A stretch of 64,000 bases of DNA from Paracyclopina nana (lineage: Eukaryota; Arthropoda; Copepoda; Cyclopoida; Cyclopettidae): NCBI GenBank assembly GCA_019096065.1, contig JAGUCH010000004.1, positions 744,001 through 808,000 of the forward strand. Direction: 5' to 3'. The translations under genes and the position numbers were made by a program. How positions within the stretch are numbered: the stretch's first letter is position 1; each line of letters begins with the position of its first letter. The notes beneath the pieces were generated by a model. It did not search any database. It was not told the origin of the DNA and saw only the letters and a list, made by a program, of their open reading frames with translations. Below, one piece after another: positions 47,607 to 59,301 of this stretch.

Positions 47607-48002
47607 ATCTGCAACAACTCCTCAGCAACAGTGTACACTGTGGTTGCTGAACAAAAGATAAGATAAAAAGTTTTTGCAAACAAGATCCTTGCAATAATTC
47701 TTGTCAGAGATAAATATCTGATTTATTTTTAAGCATAAATTATTTTTCACATAATCTCAAATAAATAATTGCATTAATTTTTATAAATTGCAATTATTTT
47801 AAATAGATATATCAGAGTAGTGCTGTTCTACATAGCACATTTGATTCTGTGGCTATTTATGTAAATGTTGATTTTTGAGAGATATCTGGTAGCTCTGAAG
47901 AATCAGCTGTTCCCACTGCTGTCAAAACAAGAGGAGCAGAAAGCTTTTCTTGCTGCATAAAGGAGACAAAGGCAACTCAATAGGACTCTTTCAAATGCAA
48001 CA
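47607..48002. promoter_or_regulatory. Divergent ACS-B/RMND5 promoter region
   Basis: 396 bp, very AT-rich near 47700-47840, between two opposite start codons. No defined motif. Confidence 0.4.
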
Positions 48003-49318
48003 ATGGAGGTTTGTGATGTAGCTCTGGTTGAAAAAGAAGTGAACAAAATCATAGACAAGTTCCACAAGCTGGAGAGCTCAAGCAGCCTGAAAATAAATGA
48101 AGCTCTTCAGTTAGTGAGAGCAGCAAAGAATGAGATACAAAATGGTAACCTTGCACTATACCTTCATAAAACATCCTAGTAGCAGTAAGCATCATTTTCT
48201 TTAAAGGCTCAGTCTCAAATGGGAGCCAAAAGATGATCACTCCAGCTCAGACCTTGATGTTGATCCAGGCTCTTCACCAAATCAAGGACACAGCCACAAA
48301 TGTGGGCTCTGATCATAGGGACCTGCATGCTGCTGTGTCCAGGGTTGGCAAGACCATAGACAGGTGCTTTGTGGCTGACTATGACTCCACTTCCAGGGAA
48401 GATGTGTTCACGTCACCAGAGCAACAAGCTCTGCTCAACAAGGTCATTTTGGAGCACTTTGGCAGGCAAGGCTTGGTTGGCATCAGTGATGATCTCATCA
48501 GAGAAGCAAAGTTCCCTCTTGAGGAGGATCCAATGCAGTCCAAAGCTTCATTTCAGGAGCTCAATTTCATCCAGGAAGCTTTCGAAAGGCGAGACTTGGC
48601 ACCAGCCCTTGATTGGGTGAGCAGACATAGGAACGACTTGCAGTCTTCATCGAGTCTTGAATTGAAACTGCACAAATTGCGCTACATTGAATTGCTCTGC
48701 CAAAATCAAGTGGATGCTGTCAGCTATGCACGTGCCCATTTTGCCAAATTCATCCATGGCAATGAGAGGGAAATCCAGGTAAAAAGCACAAATTGAAAAT
48801 CGTCCTCAGATTTTGTTAAAGCTGCTCTTGTTCAGTCACTTATGGGTGCTCTCATCTATGCTGGACCCAACAAGCTGGCCAATTCTCCATATGCTCATCT
48901 TCTGGATGACGCATTGTGGCATGACACGTGTGGAGCCTTTCTCAAGGAATCCTGTGGACTGATGGGCCTATCCACCGAGTCAGCTTTGTCCATTGTTGTC
49001 AATGCTGGATGTACAGCCCTGCCAGCTCTGCTGAACATCAAGCAAGTCATGCAGCAAAGACAAGTGGCTCGAGTGTGGAATGCTAAGGACGAGCTGCCAA
49101 TCGAGATTGATGTTGGCCCTGAGGCCAGATATCACTCCATTTTTGCTTGTCCCATCTTGAGACAGCAAACGACTGACATCAATCCGCCGATGAGACTAAC
49201 TTGTGGCCATTGCATATCAAGAGATGCTCTGGCCAAGCTGTCCATGGGGCACAAGTTGAAGTGCCCATATTGCCCAGCTGAGCAGAATCCCAATGATGCC
49301 AGGCAGATCACTTTTTGA
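48003..49318 (+). CDS. RMND5A: E3 ubiquitin ligase RMND5 (GID/CTLH complex)
   Basis: RMND5/Gid2 is one of the two RING-type subunits of the GID/CTLH ubiquitin ligase. Exons 48003-48144, 48207-48778 and 48836-49318 give 398 residues (human RMND5A 391). A helical N-terminus leads to LisH/CTLH-CRA sequence ([39 protein letters not shown]). The C-terminal RING-like block reads [33 protein letters not shown], ending ARQITF. The 3' end of the gene has been copied several times just downstream. Confidence 0.95.
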
Positions 49319-49460
49319 CACTTTATTACATCATATAATATATTGTAAAAAATACGGTGAACCAATTTTTTAAAAGCGATCATCAGAGCTATTCTTCTTA
49401 ATCATTGAGTGATATTAGGGAAACGTTCTTTTTGCTTACCTCATTTTGAGGGGGCAAGCA

Positions 49461-50262
49461 ATCAACATCGACCCTCTAATGAGACTTACATTCTGCCTTA
49501 AGTTGCATAAGGCACAAGTTGAAATGCCCTTTAAGCTCGGCTTAGCAGAATTTCAGTGATGCTAGGTAAATCACTTTTTGACACTTCATTGCTAGAAAAT
49601 GCAATATTTTTCAAATTGTGCTCCATTTTTCTGAGATAGCAACAAGTCTTATCAATAAGATTAATTCATGGCCATTGGGTAACAAGAGATGCTCTGGCCA
49701 AGCTGTCCATGGGTCACAAGTTGAAATGCCTTTTTTGCCCAGCTGAGAAGAATCCCAGTGATGCCAGGCAAATCACTTTTTGACACTTTGTTACCCCATA
49801 ATATATTGTAAGTTATAAGGTAAACCATTTTTAAGCAATCATCAGAGCTATTCTTCTTTCAAATCGTTGAGTGATATTATGGAAAAGGTTTTTTTGCTTA
49901 CCTCATTTTGAGGGGGCAAGCAATCACCATCGATCCTCTAATGAGACTTACACTCTGCCTTAAGTTGCATAAGGCACAAGTTGAAATGCCCTTTAAGCTC
50001 GGCTTAGCAGAATTGCAATGATGCCAGGTAAATCACTTTTCGACACTTTATTTTTAGGAAATGCAATATTTTTCAAAATGTGCTCCATTTTTCTGGGATG
50101 GCAACAAGTCTCATCAATAAGACTAATTCATGGCCATTGGATAGCAAGAGATGCTCTGGCCACGCAAGCTGTCCATGGGTCACAAGTTGAAATCCCTTTT
50201 TGCTCAACTGAGCAGAATCCCAGAGATGCCAGACATCACTTTTTGATACTTTGTTACACCAT
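49461..50262 (+). pseudogene. Decayed tandem copies of the RMND5 3' end
   Basis: Four partial copies of the last RMND5 exon lie at about 49461-49590, 49619-49800, 49920-50055 and 50080-50262. All keep versions of CACAAGTTGAAATGCC, AGCAGAAT..C and ATCACTTTTTGACAC. Copies 1 and 3 lack the middle; copies 2 and 4 retain the GGCCATTG part. The set forms two ~463-bp tandem units, each starting with CATCAGAGCTATTCTTCTT. Shifts and missing segments rule out RING function. Confidence 0.88.
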
Positions 50263-50290
50263 AATATATTTAAGGAAATACGGTACCTTT

Positions 50291-53200
50291 TCATAGACGA
50301 TCATCGATGCGGTTCTTCTTGATGATGGAGTGGCCATGTTCATTTCTTGATACCTTGAAAAAGTGGTCCACTTGGTCCACTCTGCCGAGGAAATCCAAAA
50401 GGTCAACGTCGTGCGTAATGACAATTAGCTGAAAGTTGGAATTGGCCCTATTGGCCACCAAATCGCTGAGGGCATGAGCTAGAGACTCGATATTCTCCCT
50501 GTCCAAATTTGTCGTAGGTTCATCTAAACTGAAAAAAAAAACCATCACAGTTAAAAAAGCTCCCAAGAAAAGTATGGAAGTTAACTCACGCGATGATGCC
50601 GCAATTTGTGGAAAATGTTTCAGCCAAGGCCAGCCTGATGATCAAGGATGCCAAGACCTTTTGACCAGCAGAGCAACGACCTCTCATTTCCAGTTCAGTG
50701 TCATTTTTGACCATGACAACTCGGTAGTTGTAGCTGCGCCTACGATCAGCACCCGCATTGACGTCCACGTCATCGGTCTTGATTTCAATGTAGTCAATGT
50801 CGTTGCCCTTGTACGTGGCTTTCCACAAGTCCTTGGCAATGCGATTGATGACCTTCATGCGCTCCTTGTGGAATCGCAAAATGGCCCACTCCAGGGCAGT
50901 GTAATAGGTGTTCAAGTCCTTGGCCACTTTCTCACGAGCCACCTTCTGCACGAGCTTCTTCCGGAACCGCTCTCCGGCCAGCTTGATCCGGTCCTGGTCC
51001 AGCTCCTTGAGCAAGTCGGAAATATGGTCTTCAAGGCCGGCCAAACGGCCTTTGTTGGTGCTCGACTCACGATCCAGCTGCTCAATTTGCTCAATGAGCA
51101 ATTGCTTCTTTTCGTTGAAGGACTCATAGTTGAGTGATTTCAGTTGGGCCTTCAAAGCCTTCACTTGGTCCACGTATCGGGTCTCGTCGGCCAAATGTCG
51201 ATTGAGCTTGATGTTGTCTTCCAAATGCCGTTTCCTCAATGCCTGAGAGTTGATCAGCTTGTCCACTTTGAGGAGTTTCCCATTCAAATCCTCTTCCTTG
51301 GACTTGATATCGCTCAAATCTTGACGCAATTTGCCTACTTCACGGTCATACTCGACCACTTTCTCCTCGTTGCCAGACTTGTCATACTTGTCAACACTGT
51401 TGTGAGCATTCTCAACCTCTTTCTGCTTGTCTCGAATGTGAGTGATTTTGCCCTCGAGTTTCCTCAGTGAAGATTCTTTGCCTCCGATCGTTTTCTCCTT
51501 GGCCTGGCGAGCTTGGAAAATCTCCCCATCCAGAGGCTTGAGCTCCTCAATCAGCTTGGCCATTTCCTGGTTGTCATTGGCAATTTGGCCTTCCAATGCT
51601 GACCTCTTCTCCTCCATGTTGGACCTCTCTTGCTGCTGCTTCTCCAATTGGAGCTTGTTGTTGAAGAGTGCATTTTTCTCGCTCTGCAACCGATTGACAA
51701 GTCCATCATAATTGACCTTGGTCGACCTCAGCTCCTCAAGATCATCACGGATCCGATCCAGATCTTGAGATTTGACCTCTTCCTCAGCCTTGACATCGTC
51801 GTAGCTCCTGGCGGCCAAGCCATGCTGGCCAAGCCTTTTTTCCAGCTCATCAACGGAGCCTTGCAGTGCTTTGACCTCCCTGCTCAAGTTGTCCATTTGG
51901 AGCACTTGCTCCCGAATGGTGTTACATGTGCGGACGCTCTCGTCCACACTTTCCAAGTCGCGCTCAATTTGGGCGCAATCAGTCTTCATTTGGCCAATGG
52001 AGTGCTGCAACTGCTCCAAACGTTTGCTTTTGTCCTCAAGGTCATCACGGAGGCCAAGACACATTGTCTTCTCAGGCAGTTTGTCCTCCAGGTCTTTCTG
52101 CAATTTCAACGCTTCCTCCAGCCTGGATTGGCTGTACTTGACTCTCTCTGGCACACTCTCAATTTCAGCCTTTAAGAATGCAATGACTTCTTGGCACTCC
52201 TCAGAGGAGTCGAACACTCTTGAGCAAGTCGGGCAGATCTCAGAGTTGCCCAGTTTCTCAACAAACTCCTTGAACGTGTGCTTGTTGGCCTCTTTCACCT
52301 GCAGCTCCGCCCTGCATTTTTCCACCTTGGCCTTGGCACTCTCCAAGCACGCGTCAAACGCGTCAATGGTGCACAGTGGCCCCAGCTCCTGTTGGAACTG
52401 TTTGATTCTCAATTCACCAGATTTGACGTCATCACTCGTACGGTTGAGGTTGGCACTCTCGTGGTCGATTTTCGACCTCAACTGCAGCCTCTTCTGCACC
52501 AGATCGGCCTTTTTCTGCGCAGAAGCTTTGTCCACCTTGATGAACTCCTCTTTCAGGTCATGCAAAGCCGGCACTTGTTTCTGGAACAAAGACTCCAGGT
52601 CATGATTGCACCTGTGACGGATCTTCTTCAGAGACGCACTTTTGCACTCCAAGTCCTTCTTCTTGAGCTCGATTTGTGCAGTCATTTCGCGGTCTTTGGA
52701 CAACGCTGACATCTCTTGTCTCAAGGCGCGCAACTCCTTGTCCAAAGCTTGAACCCGTTCAGATTTCTCCTGTATTTCTCTTGCTACTTGAACAGGGTCC
52801 AGGGATGACTCGACTTTGGACAATTCCTGCTCCTTGGCCTCCAACTGTTGCCTCAAATTGGCCAATTTCGTCGAATAGCCATCCAACTCCGAAAGTTGTC
52901 GTTTGAGCAGAGCGAGCTCTTTGTTGCGCTGTATCTTCGATTGCATCAATGATTCCTTCCTCTGGTCGACTTGAGCCTTTTGGATCTCCAGTTTTCCAAT
53001 GTGGGCCTGGTGCTGCTCAAGAGCTGACTCGAAGGCCCTCTGCTCCTTGGCCTTTTCTTCTTCGAAATGCGCTCTTGTGGCCTCGATGTTATCCAGGGCT
53101 TCCCTCAAATTCCTCTCCTCAAAAATGGCCTCATTGCTGAGGTCCCAGTCCAAATATGCACCAATGTCGCGTAAACGCTTCTTCAACTCCTCCTTGTTAC

Positions 53201-54390
53201 GTACATTGAGCTTTTGGTACGTTTTGCACTCTTCCAGTTTGGTTTGGATGGAATCGATCAATTTCTGCGATCGTTGGGCTTGGCCTCGAACTTGGTGCAG
53301 CTCAGAGGTCAACTCGCGCTTTTCCTCAATGAAGGACTTTTCCTCATCAAACATCTGGTCTTTCAGCATCTCGAGGCTTTCAAGTGTTTCACCACTCATC
53401 TCGTTATGGCCGAGGTGGGCTTTCAGGTCCCTGATTTCGCTTTTGCAGTGCTTTATGCTCGTTTCGGCCTTGGTCAATTTCTCGTAGATCCCGGAGCAAT
53501 TTCTTTCCACCTCGTGGATCTTTTTCAGCTCCAGGTTCAGCGGCTCCATTTGCTCCTTGATACCAGCCATGTAGGCTTCAATGTCCTCTTTTGTCTTGTA
53601 CTTGCTCCTCAAGTCTTTCTTCTTCTCCTTGGCTATTTTCATGTCATCCTCATAGATTTGTAGGTCTTTGGTGTCGTTCTTGATTTCGGCCAGTTTCACG
53701 CTTCGCACCTCCTTGATTTGCTTGAGCAAGTCATTGTATCGATTGGCAGCAAAGATGTCGTCGAATTTCTGCTTCACCTTCGAGCCTTCGTCCAAGGGCC
53801 AGTTGGAGTCTTCTTGATGGCAAAAAATGACATTGCTCAAAATTGCCTGAGAAACACCCAACCTTAGAAGCATGCCTTCATTGATGTTGAAGCATTTACT
53901 GCTCAAGGACACACTTTTGCCATCCATGCCTTTTGTTGTCAAAGTACTATCCAAAGTCTTGATTGAGACCTTCTTGGCCTTTTGGGACGCCTCAACTGAC
54001 CTTGAAATTATGTAGCGCTTGTTGTCATTGCCCACAAACTGGAGCTTAACGTTGGCATACACATTGGTTTCTCCATACATTTTCGGATCATGCACGAAAT
54101 TGCTGCCACTGTGCGAGCCTGGTGGGAAGTCACCAGTTGTCACATACCTGAGACACCTGAAAGTAAAATGCCATTTGATGAATCCTTTACAAACTCGTGA
54201 AATAAATCGCCTACTCGATAATTGTGGTTTTCCCGCATCCATTCTGGCCCAAAATTAGCGTCAATGGCGAGACAATGTTGCCAGAGCCTCCTGATCGGCG
54301 GAGAAACTCGATCTTTTGAACGCCAGGATTGTTCTCATCGGGACTGAAGCTCCTGAAGCCTTGAATTTGCAACTTCTCAATTCGCGACAT
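50291..54390 (-). CDS. RAD50: DNA double-strand-break repair ATPase RAD50
   Basis: RAD50 is the SMC-like ATPase of the MRE11-RAD50-NBS1 complex that detects and tethers DNA ends. Exons 54390-54215, 54156-50590 and 50528-50291 give 1,326 residues (human 1,312). The first exon ([15 protein letters not shown]) carries the Walker [10 protein letters not shown], before [18 protein letters not shown]. Then Q-loop ([14 protein letters not shown]), long coiled coil, zinc hook CPTC near residue 700, second coil, signature [13 protein letters not shown], Walker B and D-loop [14 protein letters not shown] split by the last intron, and the ITHD His-switch. The large internal frame has a misleading start inside intron 1. 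A CTGCTGCAG lies 9 bp before the ATG. Complete and apparently functional. Confidence 0.97.
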
Positions 54391-55007
54391 TTTTAAACAC
54401 TGCAGCAGCCAGCAGGGTGACCAGATAATTTGAGCGGGATGTAGCCAGATTATTCGCTAAAATAGCCAAGTTTGGCTATCTCATAAAAAAAGACTCTTAA
54501 ATAGGCATAATTAGCGATGATGACTTCAAAAGGTTTATTAAGTCAGCCATTTTTGCAAATTTAATTTCCCCCCCTACTTTTTGAAGATTTTCAAGCGATA
54601 ATATAAAATCCATTTCATTCGTCCACTGAAATCCGCCACGCATGATGAGGTCTGATATAGTCCACACTCTTTGCAATGTCAATTGTGGTACAATTTTAGC
54701 CGTCACATGACTTGGCTGCCATCAATGCCTTGATGAGGACTAAAGAGGAGAAAAAGTCAAACGTTGGCAAGCATCTATTGACTGATGACCAAGCTGGAGA
54801 AGGATGAGAATGCTACTGGTCAAATCAATACCAAGTTGGGCTTGGTCATTGGTGACCGTGTAACAACACACTCACAATGATAATCATTGTTATTTTGTGC
54901 ATTATTGATTCATTGACAAGATAGTGTGCTATTAATCACTATTACAAGAATAATATCTATATCTACGCATGTGTGCGAGAAGTTGACTGATTGGTTGTTG
55001 CTTTTAT
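54391..55007. other. Gap between RAD50 and the Sld2-like gene
   Basis: 617 bp, holding the RAD50 promoter and the Sld2-like 3' UTR, which is short because an AATAAA overlaps its stop. I see no further gene; in particular no helicase exon. Confidence 0.6.
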
Positions 55008-56285
55008 TCATCTTTTGGAACTGAACTTGCCTTGAACCTTGCGTTTCCACTCCATACGCTTGTATTTTGCGCCTGTCAAATGCTTTGAGCCTCTCACATA
55101 ATTCTTCTTTTTGAGATCGATCTTGACAAAATTTGACGATACCAGGCCATTGGTCAGCTTCTTGGGATTCTTCCGCTTTCGCCTGTCCTCCTTTTTTTCC
55201 TTGGATTCATCTTGATAATCAGCCTTGGGATCGTATGGCAATAGATCAGCAGTGTTGTTGGTATCCACATTTTCATTGTTGTCCAGATCATCATCGTCAT
55301 CTGCAAACATGTCTTCATCGCTGTCGCAATCAGAGAGCTTTTGCTTTTTTGACTCATTAGAGCTTTCATCATGGTGAACATTGTCTTCGTTTTTACGTTT
55401 CTCGGACTGCTTTTTGGGAAACAGGCCACTGAAGCTAAGGGGAATTTCTTCGTTGTTCAGCTCAAAGTTGCGACTGCGAGCTTGCACATTGTCTTTGCCG
55501 GTCACTGAGGTCAAAAAGCTCATGGACTTTCCTTCTGATTTCACCTGTTGGTGCAGCCTTAGGCTTTGAGCTCCAGACACAAACCCGATTTCGCAGTCCT
55601 CGTCGTTGACTTCTTCCTGATTTTGGCCGTGCTGAGAGAGCCCATCAACAGACAATTCTGGATGAAACCTCACCAGAGGATCAACCTTTTCTTCACTTTT
55701 TGGAGGGGACTCAGGGCCTGCGTTTGTCATGGTGACCTCGGCCGCATCAATCAGGCCCAAAAGAGTCGATTCATCGCCAAGAGTCTCGAAAAAGGAGCTT
55801 CTTGATGATTTCCTCCTTTTGCTCAGGCTTTTCCGGGTGCTCTTTGACACATCCTCTTGAACCAAAGCCGACAAGGTTCCTGAATATGAAGTTGTCCTGC
55901 TTAAATCTATCTTTTGCTTGTCTGTTGAACTGTTGGTTATGTCTGAAATTGACCGGTTTAAATGAGCTCCCCAAATCTTGGAGGATTTCTTCTCTTTGGC
56001 AGCTTTTGCTTGAGGTTTGATGTCGGTTTGTTGTTCTAATTTCTTTTCTTCAGCTGTTACATCTGGGCCAACTGCTTTCTTGGCCAAGTGAGCCTTGATC
56101 CTTTTGCAATTCTTGATGCAAACTCGGACATATTCTGGTGCACTCGCCAGATCAGCACCATGTGGCTGCCGACCATTTTGAGCTTGAAATGCATCCACAA
56201 ACTTTTTCACAGTCGCCTTGGATTTCTTGAATAATTCTAGCAATTTCTCGGGATCGTGTTCCTTTGTTCTAGTTGACCCATTCAT
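55008..56285 (-). CDS. Sld2-like protein (RecQ4 N-terminus without helicase)
   Basis: Sld2/RecQ4-N domains act in loading the CMG helicase at replication origins. The protein is 425 residues in one exon. Residues 13-68 form the Sld2 N-terminal helices (LLELFKKSKATVKKFVDAFQ). WGAHLNR at 105-111 matches the conserved WG.HLNR of RecQ4. The basic C-terminus (NFVKIDLKKKNYVRG, 385-399) matches the RecQ4 NYVRLNMK..HYVRG block just before its zinc knuckle and helicase. Acidic and Ser-rich linkers lie between. Here it ends in SSKR, with TGAATAAA joining stop and poly(A) signal, so no helicase follows. Worms have a stand-alone SLD-2; insects have the fused RecQ4. Confidence 0.85.
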   Translation of the reverse strand: MNGSTRTKEHDPEKLLELFKKSKATVKKFVDAFQAQNGRQPHGADLASAPEYVRVCIKNCKRIKAHLAKKAVGPDVTAEEKKLEQQTDIKPQAKAAKEKKSSKIWGAHLNRSISDITNSSTDKQKIDLSRTTSYSGTLSALVQEDVSKSTRKSLSKRRKSSRSSFFETLGDESTLLGLIDAAEVTMTNAGPESPPKSEEKVDPLVRFHPELSVDGLSQHGQNQEEVNDEDCEIGFVSGAQSLRLHQQVKSEGKSMSFLTSVTGKDNVQARSRNFELNNEEIPLSFSGLFPKKQSEKRKNEDNVHHDESSNESKKQKLSDCDSDEDMFADDDDDLDNNENVDTNNTADLLPYDPKADYQDESKEKKEDRRKRKNPKKLTNGLVSSNFVKIDLKKKNYVRGSKHLTGAKYKRMEWKRKVQGKFSSKR

Positions 56286-56530
56286 TTTCTGACAAAGTTT
56301 GACTTCAAATAGCTACCTTTACTCTCAAAAAACCTCACTCATGGGCTAGTTTCAAACGGCTTTTTTGACAGTTTGTTTCAGCTGTGCTCCAACAATGAAA
56401 GGAGCTTAACAACAATCGAGTCCCGCCACGAAAATAAAAAAGTAAACAAAAAATTACGCGGAACTTTTATTACGCTTTTCACACCTCGCGCAACCTTCAC
56501 GGAAATTAATATCTTATTTTAGCTCGTAAT

Positions 56531-56999
56531 TCAACCCCAAGCTTGCGTTTTTGAGTAGTGCAGCACGATTTTGCCGTCACTTCCGAAGCAATCCACCAAA
56601 TTGCCCATGGTTTGCTCAGGTGAAGGTGAAAACGCTTGGTTGACATAGACAAACTGAAAAAATGGGAAAATATCGCATGTCCAGTTATTTAAAGATATTA
56701 ATCCTTACTAAACTGTCGGAGTCTTCGAGCTTCAAGTACTTGCGAATAAATGCGATGATTGACTCTAGCTTCTTCTCTGCTTCAACATGGTATTTCTTTT
56801 GCTTCATAATGGGAGCATCCCCTGTTGCCATTAGGGTTACTTCAACTATAATGAAAGCAAGGAATTGACATTTTTCAAAAGAAAGTCAAAATGAAGCAGT
56901 CATTCCTTCTCTTCATAGAAAACTCTAGCTCACAATGAAAGTTGTGTTTAAGGGAAAATTGCTATCCATAAAATGATGACATTTACCTTTGGTAGCCAT
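56531..56999 (-). CDS. ATG12: Ubiquitin-like autophagy protein ATG12
   Basis: ATG12 is joined through its C-terminal glycine to ATG5 by ATG7 and ATG10; the conjugate with ATG16 promotes ATG8 lipidation. Exons 56999-56987 (13 bp only), 56845-56709 and 56653-56531 give 90 residues. The fold begins [15 protein letters not shown] and runs through [13 protein letters not shown] to [14 protein letters not shown] and [17 protein letters not shown], ending TQAWG with the needed Gly. The N-terminal extension of vertebrate ATG12 is nearly absent (MATK). An ATTTTCCAG ends one base before the ATG, making a leader splice at the start codon likely. Confidence 0.95.
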
Positions 57000-57464
57000 A
57001 CTGGAAAATATGACAGCTATGTATCACAGCAAGTTCTCTGCTATAAATTACGTCTACATAAGTCAAAAAGTTGAAGCAAGAAAAGCTCTTATATTATTAG
57101 TATTTGTAAGTATTTGTTGACAACCTCAGTCACTCCGAGAGCTGTGAACCTTTCAGCTGAAGCTTGGAGAGTTGCTGCAGTTGCTGAAGGGTGTTACCAG
57201 ATACTTGCGAGGTATTCTCACCAGCTGTTAGAGGAAAAAATGTACGATACCCTCTTGAAAAGGTTTAATAGATGCCCTTTGTGCGGTCCAATCCAATTAA
57301 ATTGCTACTTACTAAATTCATACTTGGAAGTGTTTCTAAGCAGAGTTACTCTTCTTTTCATAACAAGCAAGTTCAATAAGAAACCACATAAGAATTGAAT
57401 GGGAAAAAGTAATGCAAGCCATCTAAAATACTACTCATATCACACAATCACACAATTTCAATTG
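57000..57464. other. Gap between ATG12 and MESD
   Basis: 465 bp including the MESD 3' UTR and ATG12 upstream region. Nothing recognised. Confidence 0.5.
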
Positions 57465-58326
57465 TTACAGCTCCTCTTTCTTCTTCTTTTTGCCATTAGA
57501 GTCTTTCTTAGTTTTGCTCTTTGACTCCTCTTTCTTCTTTTTCTTTCCTTTGCTTTTCTTCTCAGCAGCCTTCAACTTTGCTTCCCTCTCAGCCTTTTCC
57601 TTCTTCCCTTCTTCACTATGGTAACCATGATATGTCTTTTGCTCAAGTTGCACATCAGCACATCTTTCTTGCTCTAGCAAATAATCTTTGCTTTCCCAAG
57701 CCATTTCTCCGTCCTTGAAATCAAGTCTCAAATCACTTATGCTTAACATTATTGATCACAAAATCATGCAGTACCTTGAACAGGAAAATAGCTCTGTCAT
57801 CTTCAATCATGAACCTATCAACTTGAACATGATTATTGTACAGCCCTGTTTGCCAAATACCAGATATTTCTTCTGCCTCTGCTCTCGTGGGATTTCCATT
57901 CACCTTGATAAAAAGGGCTGGTCAATTGGTTGCTAATAATTAACTACATCATATTCTACTCACCCTGACAAACATCATCACTTGTTGGCCTTTTTTGGAG
58001 GCTCTCAAAAAGTCCTCTGGCTCTTTGTATTTCTTCATGTCACTCAGATCAATGCCAGGCCTCGGTTTTTTGGGATCCCAATCAGGTAACTCATCAACAG
58101 GAATGGGCTCATCCCCTTCCTCCCATTGGTCATACAGCTTTTGCAAATCAGCCTCACTACATCAAATTTGTTGTAACTGAATATAGCGATTAGATGAGAG
58201 AACTCACTTGAAATCCCGAATATCTTTCTTCTTCCAAGCATCTTTCTTCTGAGCATCGTTGTCATCACCCAGAATCAAACCGGTGAAACACGAGAGGAGC
58301 ACCAAAGTTGAAGTGTTCACAATCAT
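57465..58326 (-). CDS. MESD: LRP chaperone MESD (Boca)
   Basis: MESD/Boca is an ER chaperone that folds the beta-propeller/EGF modules of LDL-receptor family proteins, including the Wnt co-receptor LRP5/6. Exons 58326-58208, 58156-57964, 57903-57775 and 57713-57465 give 229 residues (human 234). A signal peptide (MIVNTSTLVLLSCFTGLILG) precedes KKKDIRDFNEADLQKLYDQW. The core has SKKGQQVMMFVRVNGNPT, EEISGIWQTGLYNN and RFMIEDDRAIFLFK. A lysine-rich tail ends KEEL, an ER-retention signal of the KDEL class (human REDL). Complete; divergent from COA1. Confidence 0.95.
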
Positions 58327-58747
58327 TGCGGAAGTCGATTTCAATTTCTATTCCCACAGAGAAAGGCTGTTTTAAGGCCACTTGGCATAAATTGAGGTGG
58401 CTCAAAATCAACCAATAATGGCCATGCACGTCCAAGTTTTAAAAACTCGAATGAAAATTGCTTGACAACCAAAACAAAGCGGATCGGAAAAGTGACACGT
58501 TCTGATGATCAAATGAAAAAAAAACTACCAAAAAGACGAAAAACAAAACAATTGTAGTTAATCGAGGGTGAACATATTTTTAATAACGCTTTTTAAAACT
58601 GTTTTTTCATTTTAAAAAATCGGCATTAAGTTCAATATAGTAAATGAAATTCAAAGTAAAGGCCTTAAATAAGGTAGTAAAATACACTCAATTCGCAGAC
58701 GAATTAGTAAATAAGCCTTTAAAAAGGCGAAGGCCGGATTTTCAGAA
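58327..58747. promoter_or_regulatory. Divergent MESD/COA1 promoter region
   Basis: 421 bp between opposite starts, ending in TTTTCAG two bases before the COA1 ATG. No other motif. Confidence 0.45.
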
Positions 58748-59289
58748 ATGTCATTTATCAACAAAATACCTGTCAATGTGCTTGCCAATGTTTCTGTGGC
58801 AGGTGGAATTGTGGCCGTTGTTTTCGCTTCACTTGTAAAGCGAAATTTCGCTCAAAAATATGAACAGCAACCATTTTGCCGAGAGCCCATCAAAATGTTG
58901 CGAAATCACGAGGGTGCAAACCACATTTTGGGCGAAGGCTTCCAAGTCAAAGTAAGCTTCATAGTTTGCCTCTTTTACCTCTTTTTTCATGTGATTTTTC
59001 CTAAAAGGCTCTTAAAGAGGAGAGTTTTAAAAAGAAAAACGTGTCAGAAGAGAAAGCCACATTGATCTTCCCAGTCAAAGGTCCCAATGGCGAGGGCACT
59101 TTTACTATTCGAGCCAAGTGTGAAAATGCTGAAAATAGCAGAACGTGCTTAGTGCATCAGTGCGATTTGGCAGTGAGCAATACCTCTGTTTTAGCCGCAG
59201 AGCAATACGAGGGCAAGGTGCTTGTCATCTACAACCGCGAAAAACATGGACCTCTTGCTTACGAAACTAGTGCCAAAAAGGAGGAGTAG
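58748..59289 (+). CDS. COA1: Cytochrome c oxidase assembly factor 1-like
   Basis: COA1 is a small inner-membrane protein helping COX1 assembly and complex I build-up. Exons 58748-58951 and 59008-59289 join in phase 0 to 161 residues (human 146). A single membrane segment is at about 11-30 (VLANVSVAGGIVAVVFASLV). It is followed by KRNFAQKYEQQPFCREPIKM and a helix ending HILGEGFQVKALKEE, the ..LG.P(V/I).. site of the family. A C-terminal beta-rich domain (IFPVKGPNGEGTFTIRAKCE) closes it. Similarity is moderate; TIM21-like proteins share the fold. Its stop is 12 bp from the CDK20 stop on the other strand. Confidence 0.75.
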
Positions 59290-59301
59290 CCAATTTTTTA
59301 C

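Noticed and set aside
50574-53663. Several plus-strand open frames of 140-240 codons rich in Leu and Ser
   Set aside because: Antisense of the RAD50 coiled coil.
54157-54242. Start of the long RAD50 frame at 54242 ([13 protein letters not shown])
   Set aside because: This runs through intron 1; the true start with [12 protein letters not shown] and Walker A is in the upstream exon in another frame.
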